Assembly: GCA_030600405.1 (NCBI GenBank) | Contig: JAUVMD010000078.1 | Span: 1-6,400 of the forward strand | DNA from: Nitrospirota bacterium | GTDB taxonomy: Bacteria > Nitrospinota > Nitrospinia > Nitrospinales > Nitrospinaceae | DNA length: 6,400 nucleotides | Reading direction: 5' to 3' | Part shown: positions 1 through 5,806 of the stretch, piece after piece | Numbering within the stretch: position 1 is the first letter of the stretch | Layout of the letters: every line of letters starts with the position of its first letter | Notes under the pieces: generated by a model | Database searches by the model: none | What the model was told of the DNA's origin: nothing | What the model saw: only the letters and a program-made list of their open reading frames with translations | Position numbers and translations under genes: made by a program

Positions 1-1071
1 AAATCTCAGGCCTACAAGGAAATCTGCCGCCTGCGGAATCAGTTGGAGTTGGAAAACGAGTATCTGCAGGAAGAAGTTTTGGAGTTGCAGACATTCGGCG
101 GTTTTATCGGGAAAAGTCCCGCCCTGCAGAATATTTTGAGGCAGATCGAAATGGTCGCCCCCACCGATGCCAGCGTTCTCATTACCGGTGAATCAGGAAC
201 CGGCAAGGAGCTCATTGCCCACGAAATGCATAAGCGAAGCAATCGTAACACGCGGCGCATGATTCGGGTGAATTGCGCCTCGATTCCCAGGGAGCTTTAT
301 GAAAGCGAATTTTTCGGTCACGTCAAAGGAGCCTTTACCGGGGCAGTGAAAGACCGCGCCGGGCGATTCGAACTGGCTCATGAGGGAACCCTGTTTTTGG
401 ATGAAGTCGGCGAAATCCCTCTGGAATTGCAGAGTAAATTATTGCGTGTTTTACAGGAGGGAACGTTTGAGCGGGTTGGTGACGAGAGAACCCGCAATAC
501 CGATGTGCGGATCATTGCCGCCACCAATCGCGACCTCAAGCGGGAAGTGGAGGAAGGACGGTTCCGCGAAGATCTGTATTATCGGCTGAATGTGTTTCCC
601 ATTGAAGTGCCTCCGCTCCGAAAACGCAAAGAAGATATTCCGCTGTTAGCCGCTCATTTTCTGGAACTCAACGCCCGGAAACTCAATTTTCCCAAACCGA
701 AACTCAGCCACGCCCACATGAACCAACTGCAAACATATGATTGGCCGGGAAACGTCCGGGAACTGCAAAACGTAATCGAACGGGCGGTCATCACATCACA
801 ATCCGGTAAACTGCGTTTCGATTTGCCGACAGGCAAAGCCTCTCGAGAGGCACCTATCCCAATTCCCAAGGGCTATGAAACAGGGGAAAAACCCAAGGTG
901 CTTACCTTTGAAGAAATCAGACAACTGGACCGGGACAACCTCCTCGCGGCCTTACGGCAAACCGGCGGCAAGGTGTTTGGAACAGGCGGCGCCGCCGAGC
1001 TTCTCAACACCCGTCCCACCACCTTGGCTTCCCGAATCAAAAGAATGGGACTGATCAAGCACCCTGAATAA
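1..1071 (+). CDS. Sigma-54-dependent transcriptional activator, FhlA-like (5'-truncated by window edge)
   Basis: ATP-driven activator that remodels the RNA polymerase-sigma54 closed complex at enhancer-controlled promoters. The frame is open to base 1, so the N-terminus, probably carrying a sensory domain, lies outside the window; the in-frame TTG at 43 is internal. Numbering the visible residues from base 1: a charged, coiled-coil-like linker with ENEYLQEE (residues 19-26), as in FhlA-type regulators; Walker A GESGTGKE (63-70, bases 187-210); sigma54-contacting GAFTGA loop intact (110-115, bases 328-345); Walker B TLFLDE (130-135); sensor I around IIAATNRD; and WPGNVREL (248-255) in the sensor II region. 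The C-terminal Fis-type HTH ends in GGAAELLNTRPTTLASRIKR. All motifs needed for a functional activator are present. The effector cannot be told because the sensor domain is missing. It may regulate genes outside this window; no convincing sigma54 promoter lies before the respiratory operon. Confidence 0.95.
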   Translation, partial: KSQAYKEICRLRNQLELENEYLQEEVLELQTFGGFIGKSPALQNILRQIEMVAPTDASVLITGESGTGKELIAHEMHKRSNRNTRRMIRVNCASIPRELYESEFFGHVKGAFTGAVKDRAGRFELAHEGTLFLDEVGEIPLELQSKLLRVLQEGTFERVGDERTRNTDVRIIAATNRDLKREVEEGRFREDLYYRLNVFPIEVPPLRKRKEDIPLLAAHFLELNARKLNFPKPKLSHAHMNQLQTYDWPGNVRELQNVIERAVITSQSGKLRFDLPTGKASREAPIPIPKGYETGEKPKVLTFEEIRQLDRDNLLAALRQTGGKVFGTGGAAELLNTRPTTLASRIKRMGLIKHPE

Positions 1072-1144
1072 AGGGTAAGCCACTGATTTTAAATAATAAA
1101 GGAGCTCTCCCAGCCCCATCCTGCAGTTGGAATGTACAGCGCTA

Positions 1145-1173
1145 TTTAATTTCAAGGAAAATCAAAGTATAAT
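1145..1173 (+). promoter_or_regulatory. Candidate sigma-70-type promoter for the Nfu gene
   Basis: A perfect TATAAT lies at 1168-1173. The hexamer 17 bp upstream (1145-1150, TTTAAT) matches the -35 consensus poorly, at 3 of 6. Transcription would begin near 1180, just at the earliest possible in-frame start codon (TTG at 1179). This implies that translation begins downstream, at GTG 1218 or ATG 1239. The surrounding AT-rich 1087-1173 stretch fits a promoter region. This is a motif-based call only. Confidence 0.4.
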
Positions 1174-1204
1174 GAATCTTGGAGCAATCTCCTGAACCTG
1201 CACA

Positions 1205-1210
1205 AAAGGA
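1205..1210 (+). promoter_or_regulatory. Ribosome binding site deciding the Nfu start
   Basis: AAAGGA sits 7 nt before GTG at 1218, which is ideal spacing. The upstream in-frame TTG at 1179 has only a weak and distant AAGGA (1154-1158) and would coincide with the predicted transcription start. A second purine run, AAGGGA (1224-1229), sits 9 nt before ATG 1239, so that shorter start remains possible. Confidence 0.5.
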
Positions 1211-1217
1211 CCCCACC

Positions 1218-1832
1218 GTGATCAAGGGATTCAAAGTCATGACATTTCATCACACGCCGAACCCAGAGGCGGCCCAGTTCATCATGAGCGGGGACGTGAT
1301 GAAAAAAGGCACCAAAACATTCTCTTCTCCGGAGCAGTCCAAGAGGGATCCTTTGGCCGAGGCCTTGTTTAAAATTTACGGCGTGGAAAATGTGTTCATC
1401 AAGGAAAACTTCGTCACCATCACCAAATCACCGGTAGTGGCGTGGACGACTCTGATGGAGCCGATTCAAAACACGCTGGAGAAGCACACAACTTTTTATG
1501 AAACCTGCGATGAAGACAGCCAGCCCGAACCGGAGACCTCCAACATTCTGGAGAAGGTGGAGGTGGAGGATTTTCCAAACTTGACCGATACGCAAAAATC
1601 GGAGGTGATCGACGCCATGCTGGACCATGCCATCCGCCCCGCGCTAGCGAACGACGGTGGCGGCATCACTCTGCTGGGCATTGAGGGGAACCGGGTGCGG
1701 GTCCACTACCAGGGCGCTTGCGGCACCTGCCCGAGTTCCACCGCGGGAACCCTGGAGTTCATCGAAAACTTCCTCAAGGACACCCTCAGCAAAGACCTCA
1801 AAGTCGAAACCGTCGACGTCTCAACCGTTTAA
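1218..1832 (+). CDS. Nfu-type iron-sulfur cluster scaffold/carrier protein (two-domain)
   Basis: Cytoplasmic carrier that receives Fe-S clusters and hands them to apoproteins. From GTG 1218 the protein has 204 residues. The N-terminal Nfu/NifU N-domain (about residues 8-90) carries the hallmark TPNP (13-16), followed by a KIYGVENVFI stretch and a K-S-P-V-V-A-W segment typical of the family. An acidic linker follows (about 97-120). The C-terminal NifU-like domain (about 125-200) carries the cluster-binding CGTC (Cys168 and Cys171), with the typical ALANDGGGI sequence before it. The domain order matches mitochondrial NFU1 and bacterial Nfu proteins, not E. coli NfuA, whose N-terminal domain is a degenerate A-type scaffold. 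Start: GTG 1218 is preferred for its ribosome site and the TATAAT box; ATG 1239 (197 residues) also fits the family, where TPNP lies very near the N-terminus. The gene stands alone and converges on the LOG-family gene, sharing stop-codon bases. Confidence 0.9.
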   Translation: MIKGFKVMTFHHTPNPEAAQFIMSGDVMKKGTKTFSSPEQSKRDPLAEALFKIYGVENVFIKENFVTITKSPVVAWTTLMEPIQNTLEKHTTFYETCDEDSQPEPETSNILEKVEVEDFPNLTDTQKSEVIDAMLDHAIRPALANDGGGITLLGIEGNRVRVHYQGACGTCPSSTAGTLEFIENFLKDTLSKDLKVETVDVSTV

Positions 1833-2407
1833 ATCCACTTGCTGTGCACTTCCGGCGGACTGAAGTTTTCAATAAATTCGATCGCCTCCTCCGGTGACTT
1901 CACCAGCGCGTACATCCTCAGCGTTTCCTCTTTGGCAAATTTCAACTCCACCAGTTTTTCGAAATGGCGGATGATGCCGTCGTAAAAACCCTCGGTATTG
2001 ATAAACACTAAAGGCTTTAGAGTTTGTTTCAACTGGATCAGCGAAAAAATCTCCAGCGCTTCTTCGAGAGTCCCCACTCCGCCCGGCAGAACGATAAAGG
2101 CATCGGACCGCTCATCCATGACGGTTTTGCGCTCCCGCATGTCGCGGGTGACGACCAGCTCATCGGCCTCGCCATATTCGATCTCTACTTTCTTAAAGAA
2201 TTTCGGCAAGACGCCGGTGACTTTGCCCCCCTTGTCGTGCACGCCCCGGGCCACAGCACCCATCAGACCGATGGACGCGCCGCCGTAAACCAGATCGACC
2301 CCCGCCTGGCCCATGCGCCGACCCAGATCAGTCGCGGCATCCAGGTAGACCCCATCCACAGCGTTACTAGAGGCGCAGAACACGCATATCGTATGAATAT
2401 GTCTCAT
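1829..2407 (-). CDS. LOG-family protein (TIGR00730 Rossmann-fold nucleotide 5'-monophosphate phosphoribohydrolase)
   Basis: Protein of 192 residues, full length for the family, predicted cytoplasmic. The family hydrolyses the N-glycosidic bond of nucleoside 5'-monophosphates (cytokinin riboside monophosphates in plants and some bacteria, AMP or related nucleotides in others). Visible motifs: an N-terminal Rossmann strand followed by CASS (11-14); YGGASIGLMG (41-50), the phosphate-binding glycine-rich loop; MRERK (90-94); and the signature PGGVGTLEE (108-116) with the catalytic glutamate. The catalytic set appears complete. The start ATG at 2407 has no strong Shine-Dalgarno sequence upstream. 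A possible -10 box (TACAAT on the minus strand, 2453-2448) would give a leader of roughly 34 nt. Its stop codon overlaps that of the Nfu gene. Substrate and physiological role cannot be deduced from sequence, and 'lysine decarboxylase' labels for this family are historical errors. Confidence 0.93.
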   Translation of the reverse strand: MRHIHTICVFCASSNAVDGVYLDAATDLGRRMGQAGVDLVYGGASIGLMGAVARGVHDKGGKVTGVLPKFFKKVEIEYGEADELVVTRDMRERKTVMDERSDAFIVLPGGVGTLEEALEIFSLIQLKQTLKPLVFINTEGFYDGIIRHFEKLVELKFAKEETLRMYALVKSPEEAIEFIENFSPPEVHSKWI

Positions 2408-2517
2408 GGCAAACCCGGTAGGGCATCAAACAGGTTAAAGGCGGATCATTGTAGCCGTTTTCAGGATCGTTGAACAGGAGGTATGTTAATATGTGATCAT
2501 TCCACCAGGGAGGTTGC
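2408..2517. promoter_or_regulatory. Divergent intergenic region between LOG gene and respiratory operon
   Basis: This 110-bp region must hold the promoters for both divergent transcription units. On the minus strand TACAAT (2453-2448) is a reasonable -10 box with a poor -35. On the plus strand the best pair is TTTTCA (2458-2463) and TATGTT (2482-2487) with an 18-bp spacer, each matching 4 of 6 consensus positions. No sigma54-type GG-N10-GC element is visible on either strand. The region also contains a strong but apparently unused Shine-Dalgarno sequence, AGGAGGT (2476-2482), before an ATG-TGA start-stop pair. All assignments are by eye. Confidence 0.35.
2507..2513 (+). promoter_or_regulatory. 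Ribosome binding site of the cytochrome gene
   Basis: AGGGAGG ends 4 nt before ATG 2518. An in-frame TGA at 2494-2496 rules out any start further upstream, and no other start codon lies between that stop and 2518, so the start is well fixed. Confidence 0.7.
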
Positions 2518-4095
2518 ATGCGCACGTCTCACCACATTCCAAACCGTTTTTTGGGGTGGGTTCGCACACCCTTGTTTATTGCCAGCCTTCTTTTGATTTC
2601 GGCAATCGTCGTGGTCCATACGGCCTGGGCGGTGGACTCCCGCAAAGTGGAAAAAATGATCGAAGACTCCCTGACGGAGACAGAACAGGCACTCTCCGCT
2701 GAAAAAAGAAAACAACTGCTTGAATCCGGAAAGGGCGTGTACCAAAAATTCTGCGTCCATTGTCATGGTCCTAAGGGTCAGGGCGATGGCAACGCCACCC
2801 CTTACCTGTCACCGCAACCGCGCAATCTGCGGTCGGGTATTTTTAAATTTCATTCCACTCAAAATAACGCCCTGCCGATAGACGAAGATCTGATCCGCAC
2901 CATCCGCCAAGGTGTGCCGGGAACGGCCATGCCCCCTTGGGGCCAAGTGCTGAATACACAGGAAATCCAAGCGGTGGTTGAATACCTCAAGACTTTTTCC
3001 GGCCGGTTTAACCAGGAAATACCCGATTACCGCATCCGGGTAGGAATGGAATTGCCCCACGATCCGCTATCGGTCCGCCAGGGGAATGAATTGTACCGTC
3101 AAATGCGTTGCGGGCGGTGCCATGGACCGGACGGGAAACAGTCCGGCCCACTCGACGCATCGCAAGACGATATCTGGGGTCACACCTCCTATGTTTACGA
3201 TTTGAGACGGTCGGGGTTGTACAAAGCCGGAGCGTCGGGCCGGGCTATTTACCAAACACTGGTGGCAGGAATGGACGGTACCCCGATGACCGCGTACGAT
3301 TATTTAACCGAAGACGAGCGTTGGCACCTGGTCCATTATCTGCAATCCCGGTTCACCTCCTCCCCTCCGACTGAAAAACAGAGGGATCCGCCGCTGTCTT
3401 CCCTGAAGGTTTCGGAACCGTTGACGCGGGACCCGTTTCACCCAGTTTGGGAGAAAGCCCATCCAAAAACTGTCCGACTCAATCCGGTCCAGTTCCGCGG
3501 ACACCCCATCGACCGTTTGCAGGTTCAGTCCGTTCACAATGACCGCCAGATTGGGTTTCGTTTGATCTGGAACGATTCACAGCCGGACGGAGCCCGGACC
3601 ACCAAATCCGGTTATCTGGACGAAGCGGCCATTCAATTCGCGCTGAGAGAACGCTCGGTGTCGGACAGTCCATTTTACGGCATGGGGGAGCGGAAAAAAC
3701 CGGTGAATATCTGGCATTGGAAAGCCGATGCCAGCCAGGTGATTTCAAGGAACCCCGGAAGAACAGTTTCCACCCACCATGAAAAACTTTTCGTCAACCC
3801 GTTCAGCGAGACGCCAGTAGAGGAATTGAACGCATTGGGTTTCGGCTCACTCTATGTGCAATCCCTACAGAACCAACAATTGCAGGGCAACGGCGCATGG
3901 AAAGACGGACAATGGACGCTGGTCCTGATCCGCGATTTGGCCACGCCCAGCCGACAGGATATCAATTTTAAACGAGGCAACCGTTTTCTTCTGGCTTTTG
4001 CCGTATGGGACGGTGCCAATAAAGATAAAAACGCCAATAAAGTGGTCAGCTTTTGGAAAACCCTGATCCTCAACCATGATGCCTCATCGCCATAA
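2518..4095 (+). CDS. Periplasmic diheme cytochrome c with C-terminal ethylbenzene-dehydrogenase/NxrC-type heme-b domain
   Basis: Exported electron-transfer protein of 525 residues. It has a Sec signal peptide or membrane anchor: basic N-terminus, hydrophobic segment about residues 18-35, likely cleavage after AWA (36-38). There are two cytochrome c domains: CVHCH (79-83) with probable axial Met138 in GTAMPPWG, and CGRCH (198-202) with probable Met257 in GTPMTAYD. A proline-rich linker (about 283-300) leads to a C-terminal domain (about 305-520) resembling the heme-b-binding gamma subunits of ethylbenzene dehydrogenase, chlorate reductase and nitrite oxidoreductase. Recognisable there are the WND of the first strands, YGMG (387-390), NIWHWKAD (397-404) and the FKRGNRF / FAVWDGAN segments (484-501). 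In this family heme b is held by Met and Lys; Met389 is a candidate, the Lys cannot be assigned safely. First gene of the operon, overlapping the next by 20 nt. No catalytic Mo/FeS subunits lie beside it, so its redox partner is unproven; MsrP downstream is a candidate. Confidence 0.85.
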   Translation: MRTSHHIPNRFLGWVRTPLFIASLLLISAIVVVHTAWAVDSRKVEKMIEDSLTETEQALSAEKRKQLLESGKGVYQKFCVHCHGPKGQGDGNATPYLSPQPRNLRSGIFKFHSTQNNALPIDEDLIRTIRQGVPGTAMPPWGQVLNTQEIQAVVEYLKTFSGRFNQEIPDYRIRVGMELPHDPLSVRQGNELYRQMRCGRCHGPDGKQSGPLDASQDDIWGHTSYVYDLRRSGLYKAGASGRAIYQTLVAGMDGTPMTAYDYLTEDERWHLVHYLQSRFTSSPPTEKQRDPPLSSLKVSEPLTRDPFHPVWEKAHPKTVRLNPVQFRGHPIDRLQVQSVHNDRQIGFRLIWNDSQPDGARTTKSGYLDEAAIQFALRERSVSDSPFYGMGERKKPVNIWHWKADASQVISRNPGRTVSTHHEKLFVNPFSETPVEELNALGFGSLYVQSLQNQQLQGNGAWKDGQWTLVLIRDLATPSRQDINFKRGNRFLLAFAVWDGANKDKNANKVVSFWKTLILNHDASSP

Positions 4096-4810
4096 CTGGA
4101 CAATCTTTCTGTTTTCGTTTGCGTGCCTGACCTTGGGAACCGCCGGGGCTTGGGCGGAAACTACCTACGATCCACAAGTCACCATACCCGTCGGCGAATT
4201 TCAAATGGGTACCGAAGCGGGAACGGCACGAGAACGTCCTGTTCACACAGTCTGGGTCGATGCATTTTTTATCGACCGATATGAAATCTCCAATACAGAA
4301 TACGAAACGTTCCAACCTGAACACCGGAGAAGTCAGTTGTCCGCCTGCGACGAGTGCCCGGTAACGCTGGTGACCTGGCACGAAGCGGAAGCCTTCTGCC
4401 GGCAACGGGGCGGCCGTCTGCCCACCGAAGCGGAATGGGAAAAAGCCGCGCGGGGCCCTAACGGGTTCGCTTACGGATTCGGAAAGCAACCGGATGTCTC
4501 CAAGGCAAACTTCGGAAAAGAATTCCAAGACGGGACGGTGCCAGTGAACACTTATGCACCCAACGGGTACGGTCTGCACCAAATGAGCGGCAACGTCTGG
4601 GAATGGGTGCGTGACTGGTTCGGAGCTTATCCAGAGGGAAACACCAAAAATCCCACCGGATCGGCAACCGGCGCTCAAAAAGTTGTGCGTGGGGGTAGCT
4701 GGCACCACTCAGAGTATTATGTGAACACCGGAATGCGATTCAAACTGGACCCGAACGTGCCGCTGAATTCCCTGGGCTTTCGTTGTGTCCAATCGGAACC
4801 TCAACCTTGA
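4076..4810 (+). CDS. Secreted formylglycine-generating-enzyme (FGE-sulfatase) family protein, probably non-FGE in activity
   Basis: Protein of 244 residues with a Sec signal peptide (hydrophobic about 8-22, cleavage likely after AWA, 25-27), hence periplasmic. The remainder is one FGE-sulfatase/SUMF1 domain: IPVGEFQMGT (37-46), DRYEISNTEY (67-76), PVTLVTWHEAEAFC (95-108), GGRLPTEAEWEKAARG (112-127), NGYGLHQMSGNVWEWVRDW (163-181), RGGSW (205-209) and the terminal LGFRC (233-237). The cysteine pair used by true FGE to oxidise sulfatase cysteines, expected in the stretch after RGGSW, is absent; Val216 and Met220 lie about where they should be. Formylglycine synthesis is therefore unlikely. Family members without the pair include NirV-like and PvdO-like proteins with structural, binding or other oxidative roles. 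A local CDEC (91-94) is an unusual vicinal cysteine pair. ATG 4076 is followed directly by a second ATG at 4079; with little ribosome site of its own, translation is probably coupled to the cytochrome gene. Confidence 0.88.
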   Translation: MMPHRHNWTIFLFSFACLTLGTAGAWAETTYDPQVTIPVGEFQMGTEAGTARERPVHTVWVDAFFIDRYEISNTEYETFQPEHRRSQLSACDECPVTLVTWHEAEAFCRQRGGRLPTEAEWEKAARGPNGFAYGFGKQPDVSKANFGKEFQDGTVPVNTYAPNGYGLHQMSGNVWEWVRDWFGAYPEGNTKNPTGSATGAQKVVRGGSWHHSEYYVNTGMRFKLDPNVPLNSLGFRCVQSEPQP

Positions 4811-4817
4811 TCCGAGC

Positions 4818-5777
4818 ATGAATAAAAAAATCAAAAATGAAAAGAGACCCCAACCGTTTGCCATCCGCCACAATCCACCCTGGTCCCTTGATGAAAACCG
4901 GGTAACGCCGGAAGACGTTTATGTGGACCGCCGAAATTTTTTGAAAGGGATGGGCAAGGTAAGCTTGGCGGCGTTGGCTTTCAGTGCGTCGTCCAAACTG
5001 TGGTGGGCCAACCCGCTGTGGGCAAAAACCGAAACCCCTTCTTCTCTCAAAGCCTCGCCCGAAAATCTGGTAGGGCGTTTCAACAATTTTTACGAGTTTA
5101 CCCCGGACAAATCCCGCGTCTGGAAGTTGGCCAAACAGCTCCCACTCGAGGGCTGGAGCATTCAAGTCAAGGGATTGGTCAAACAACCGCAGGTTTTACA
5201 GGTGGCGGACCTGATTCAAAAATTCGATTCCCAAGAACGGATTTACCGTCTGCGGTGTGTGGAAACCTGGTCAGCCGTCATTCCATGGAGAGGTTTTCCT
5301 TTGCGCAAACTGATTCAACTATGCGAACCCCTGTCGTCAGCACGTTACGTCAAGTTCAAAACATTTTTAATTCCGAATAACGCGCCAGGCCAGAAAGACC
5401 GGTTCTGGGAACCGTGGCCTTACGTCGAAGGGCTGACCCTGGCGGAGGCCATGCATGACCTTTCATTTTTGGCTACCGGAATGTACGGCCATCCCTTGAA
5501 CCCACAGAACGGAGCGCCGATACGCTTGGTGGTGCCTTGGAAGTACGGATTCAAAAGTATCAAATCAATTGTCGCGATAGAGTTCACCCGCGAAGCTCCG
5601 CGAACGTTTTGGCAGGACATGTCTCCCCTGGAATACGATTTCGAGGCCAATGTACTTCCGAAGGTTCCTTACGCACGCTGGCATCAGAGCGTTGAAACCT
5701 TATTGGGAGAAAATCAAACCATCGCTACCCTCCCCTACAACGGTTACGCCGATCAGGTCGCTTCTTTATATAAATAA
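4818..5777 (+). CDS. msrP: Protein-methionine-sulfoxide reductase catalytic subunit MsrP (YedY), Tat-exported molybdoenzyme
   Basis: Periplasmic molybdopterin enzyme of the sulfite-oxidase fold that reduces methionine sulfoxide in envelope proteins. From ATG 4818 it has 319 residues (E. coli MsrP precursor is about 334). The Tat signal carries DRRNFLKGMG (37-46) followed by a hydrophobic stretch; the long lead before it is common in this family. FNNFYEF (88-94) contributes to the cofactor pocket, and RLRCVETWSAVIPW (144-157) contains the molybdenum-ligand Cys147. PYVEGL (201-206), NPQNGAPIRLVVPWKYGFK (228-246) and SIKSIV are near-identical to E. coli in memory, as is the C-terminal NGYADQVASLY, after which this protein stops about eight residues earlier. 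The GTG at 4785 would overlap the FGE-like gene; ATG 4818, 7 nt after that gene's stop, is preferred, though its ribosome site is weak and coupling is likely. No msrQ (heme membrane electron donor) follows: the next gene is on the opposite strand. Confidence 0.93.
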   Translation: MNKKIKNEKRPQPFAIRHNPPWSLDENRVTPEDVYVDRRNFLKGMGKVSLAALAFSASSKLWWANPLWAKTETPSSLKASPENLVGRFNNFYEFTPDKSRVWKLAKQLPLEGWSIQVKGLVKQPQVLQVADLIQKFDSQERIYRLRCVETWSAVIPWRGFPLRKLIQLCEPLSSARYVKFKTFLIPNNAPGQKDRFWEPWPYVEGLTLAEAMHDLSFLATGMYGHPLNPQNGAPIRLVVPWKYGFKSIKSIVAIEFTREAPRTFWQDMSPLEYDFEANVLPKVPYARWHQSVETLLGENQTIATLPYNGYADQVASLYK

Positions 5778-5806
5778 TAAAATTTTGGAGTAGCGGGTGT
5801 AATGTA

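Noticed and set aside
1061..1076. Inverted repeat ACCCT-GAATAA-AGGGT across the stop of the sigma54 activator gene
   Set aside because: The stem has only 5 bp and no adjacent T-run; the nearest TTTT is about 11 nt further on. Too weak to call a terminator.
1101..1110. Near-palindrome GGAGCTCTCC upstream of nfu
   Set aside because: Only the central GAGCTC is truly palindromic; there is no loop, T-tract or operator-like second copy.
2024..2473. 149-codon plus-strand open frame opposite the LOG gene
   Set aside because: The minus strand encodes a complete LOG-family protein with the PGGVGT signature; the plus frame has no recognisable motif.
2483..2596. Small plus-strand open frame of 37 codons from ATG 2483, overlapping the cytochrome start
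   Set aside because: The AGGAGGT abuts the ATG with no spacing, so initiation is unlikely, and most of it lies out of frame inside the cytochrome signal-peptide region.
4070..4708. 212-codon open frame on the minus strand opposite the FGE-like gene
   Set aside because: It is antisense to a gene with clear family motifs and a signal peptide; its translation shows no recognisable domain and is explained by codon bias on the sense strand.
4785..4817. GTG 4785 as the msrP start
   Set aside because: It would overlap the preceding gene by 26 nt and add 11 residues before an already long Tat leader, with no better ribosome site than ATG 4818.
4740..5186. 148-codon minus-strand open frame opposite the FGE-like gene's end and the start of msrP
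   Set aside because: It lies antisense across two confidently assigned genes and shows no domain of its own.
5778..5806. Possible terminator between msrP and the convergent last gene
   Set aside because: The 29-bp gap holds only an AAAATTTT run and no GC-rich stem.
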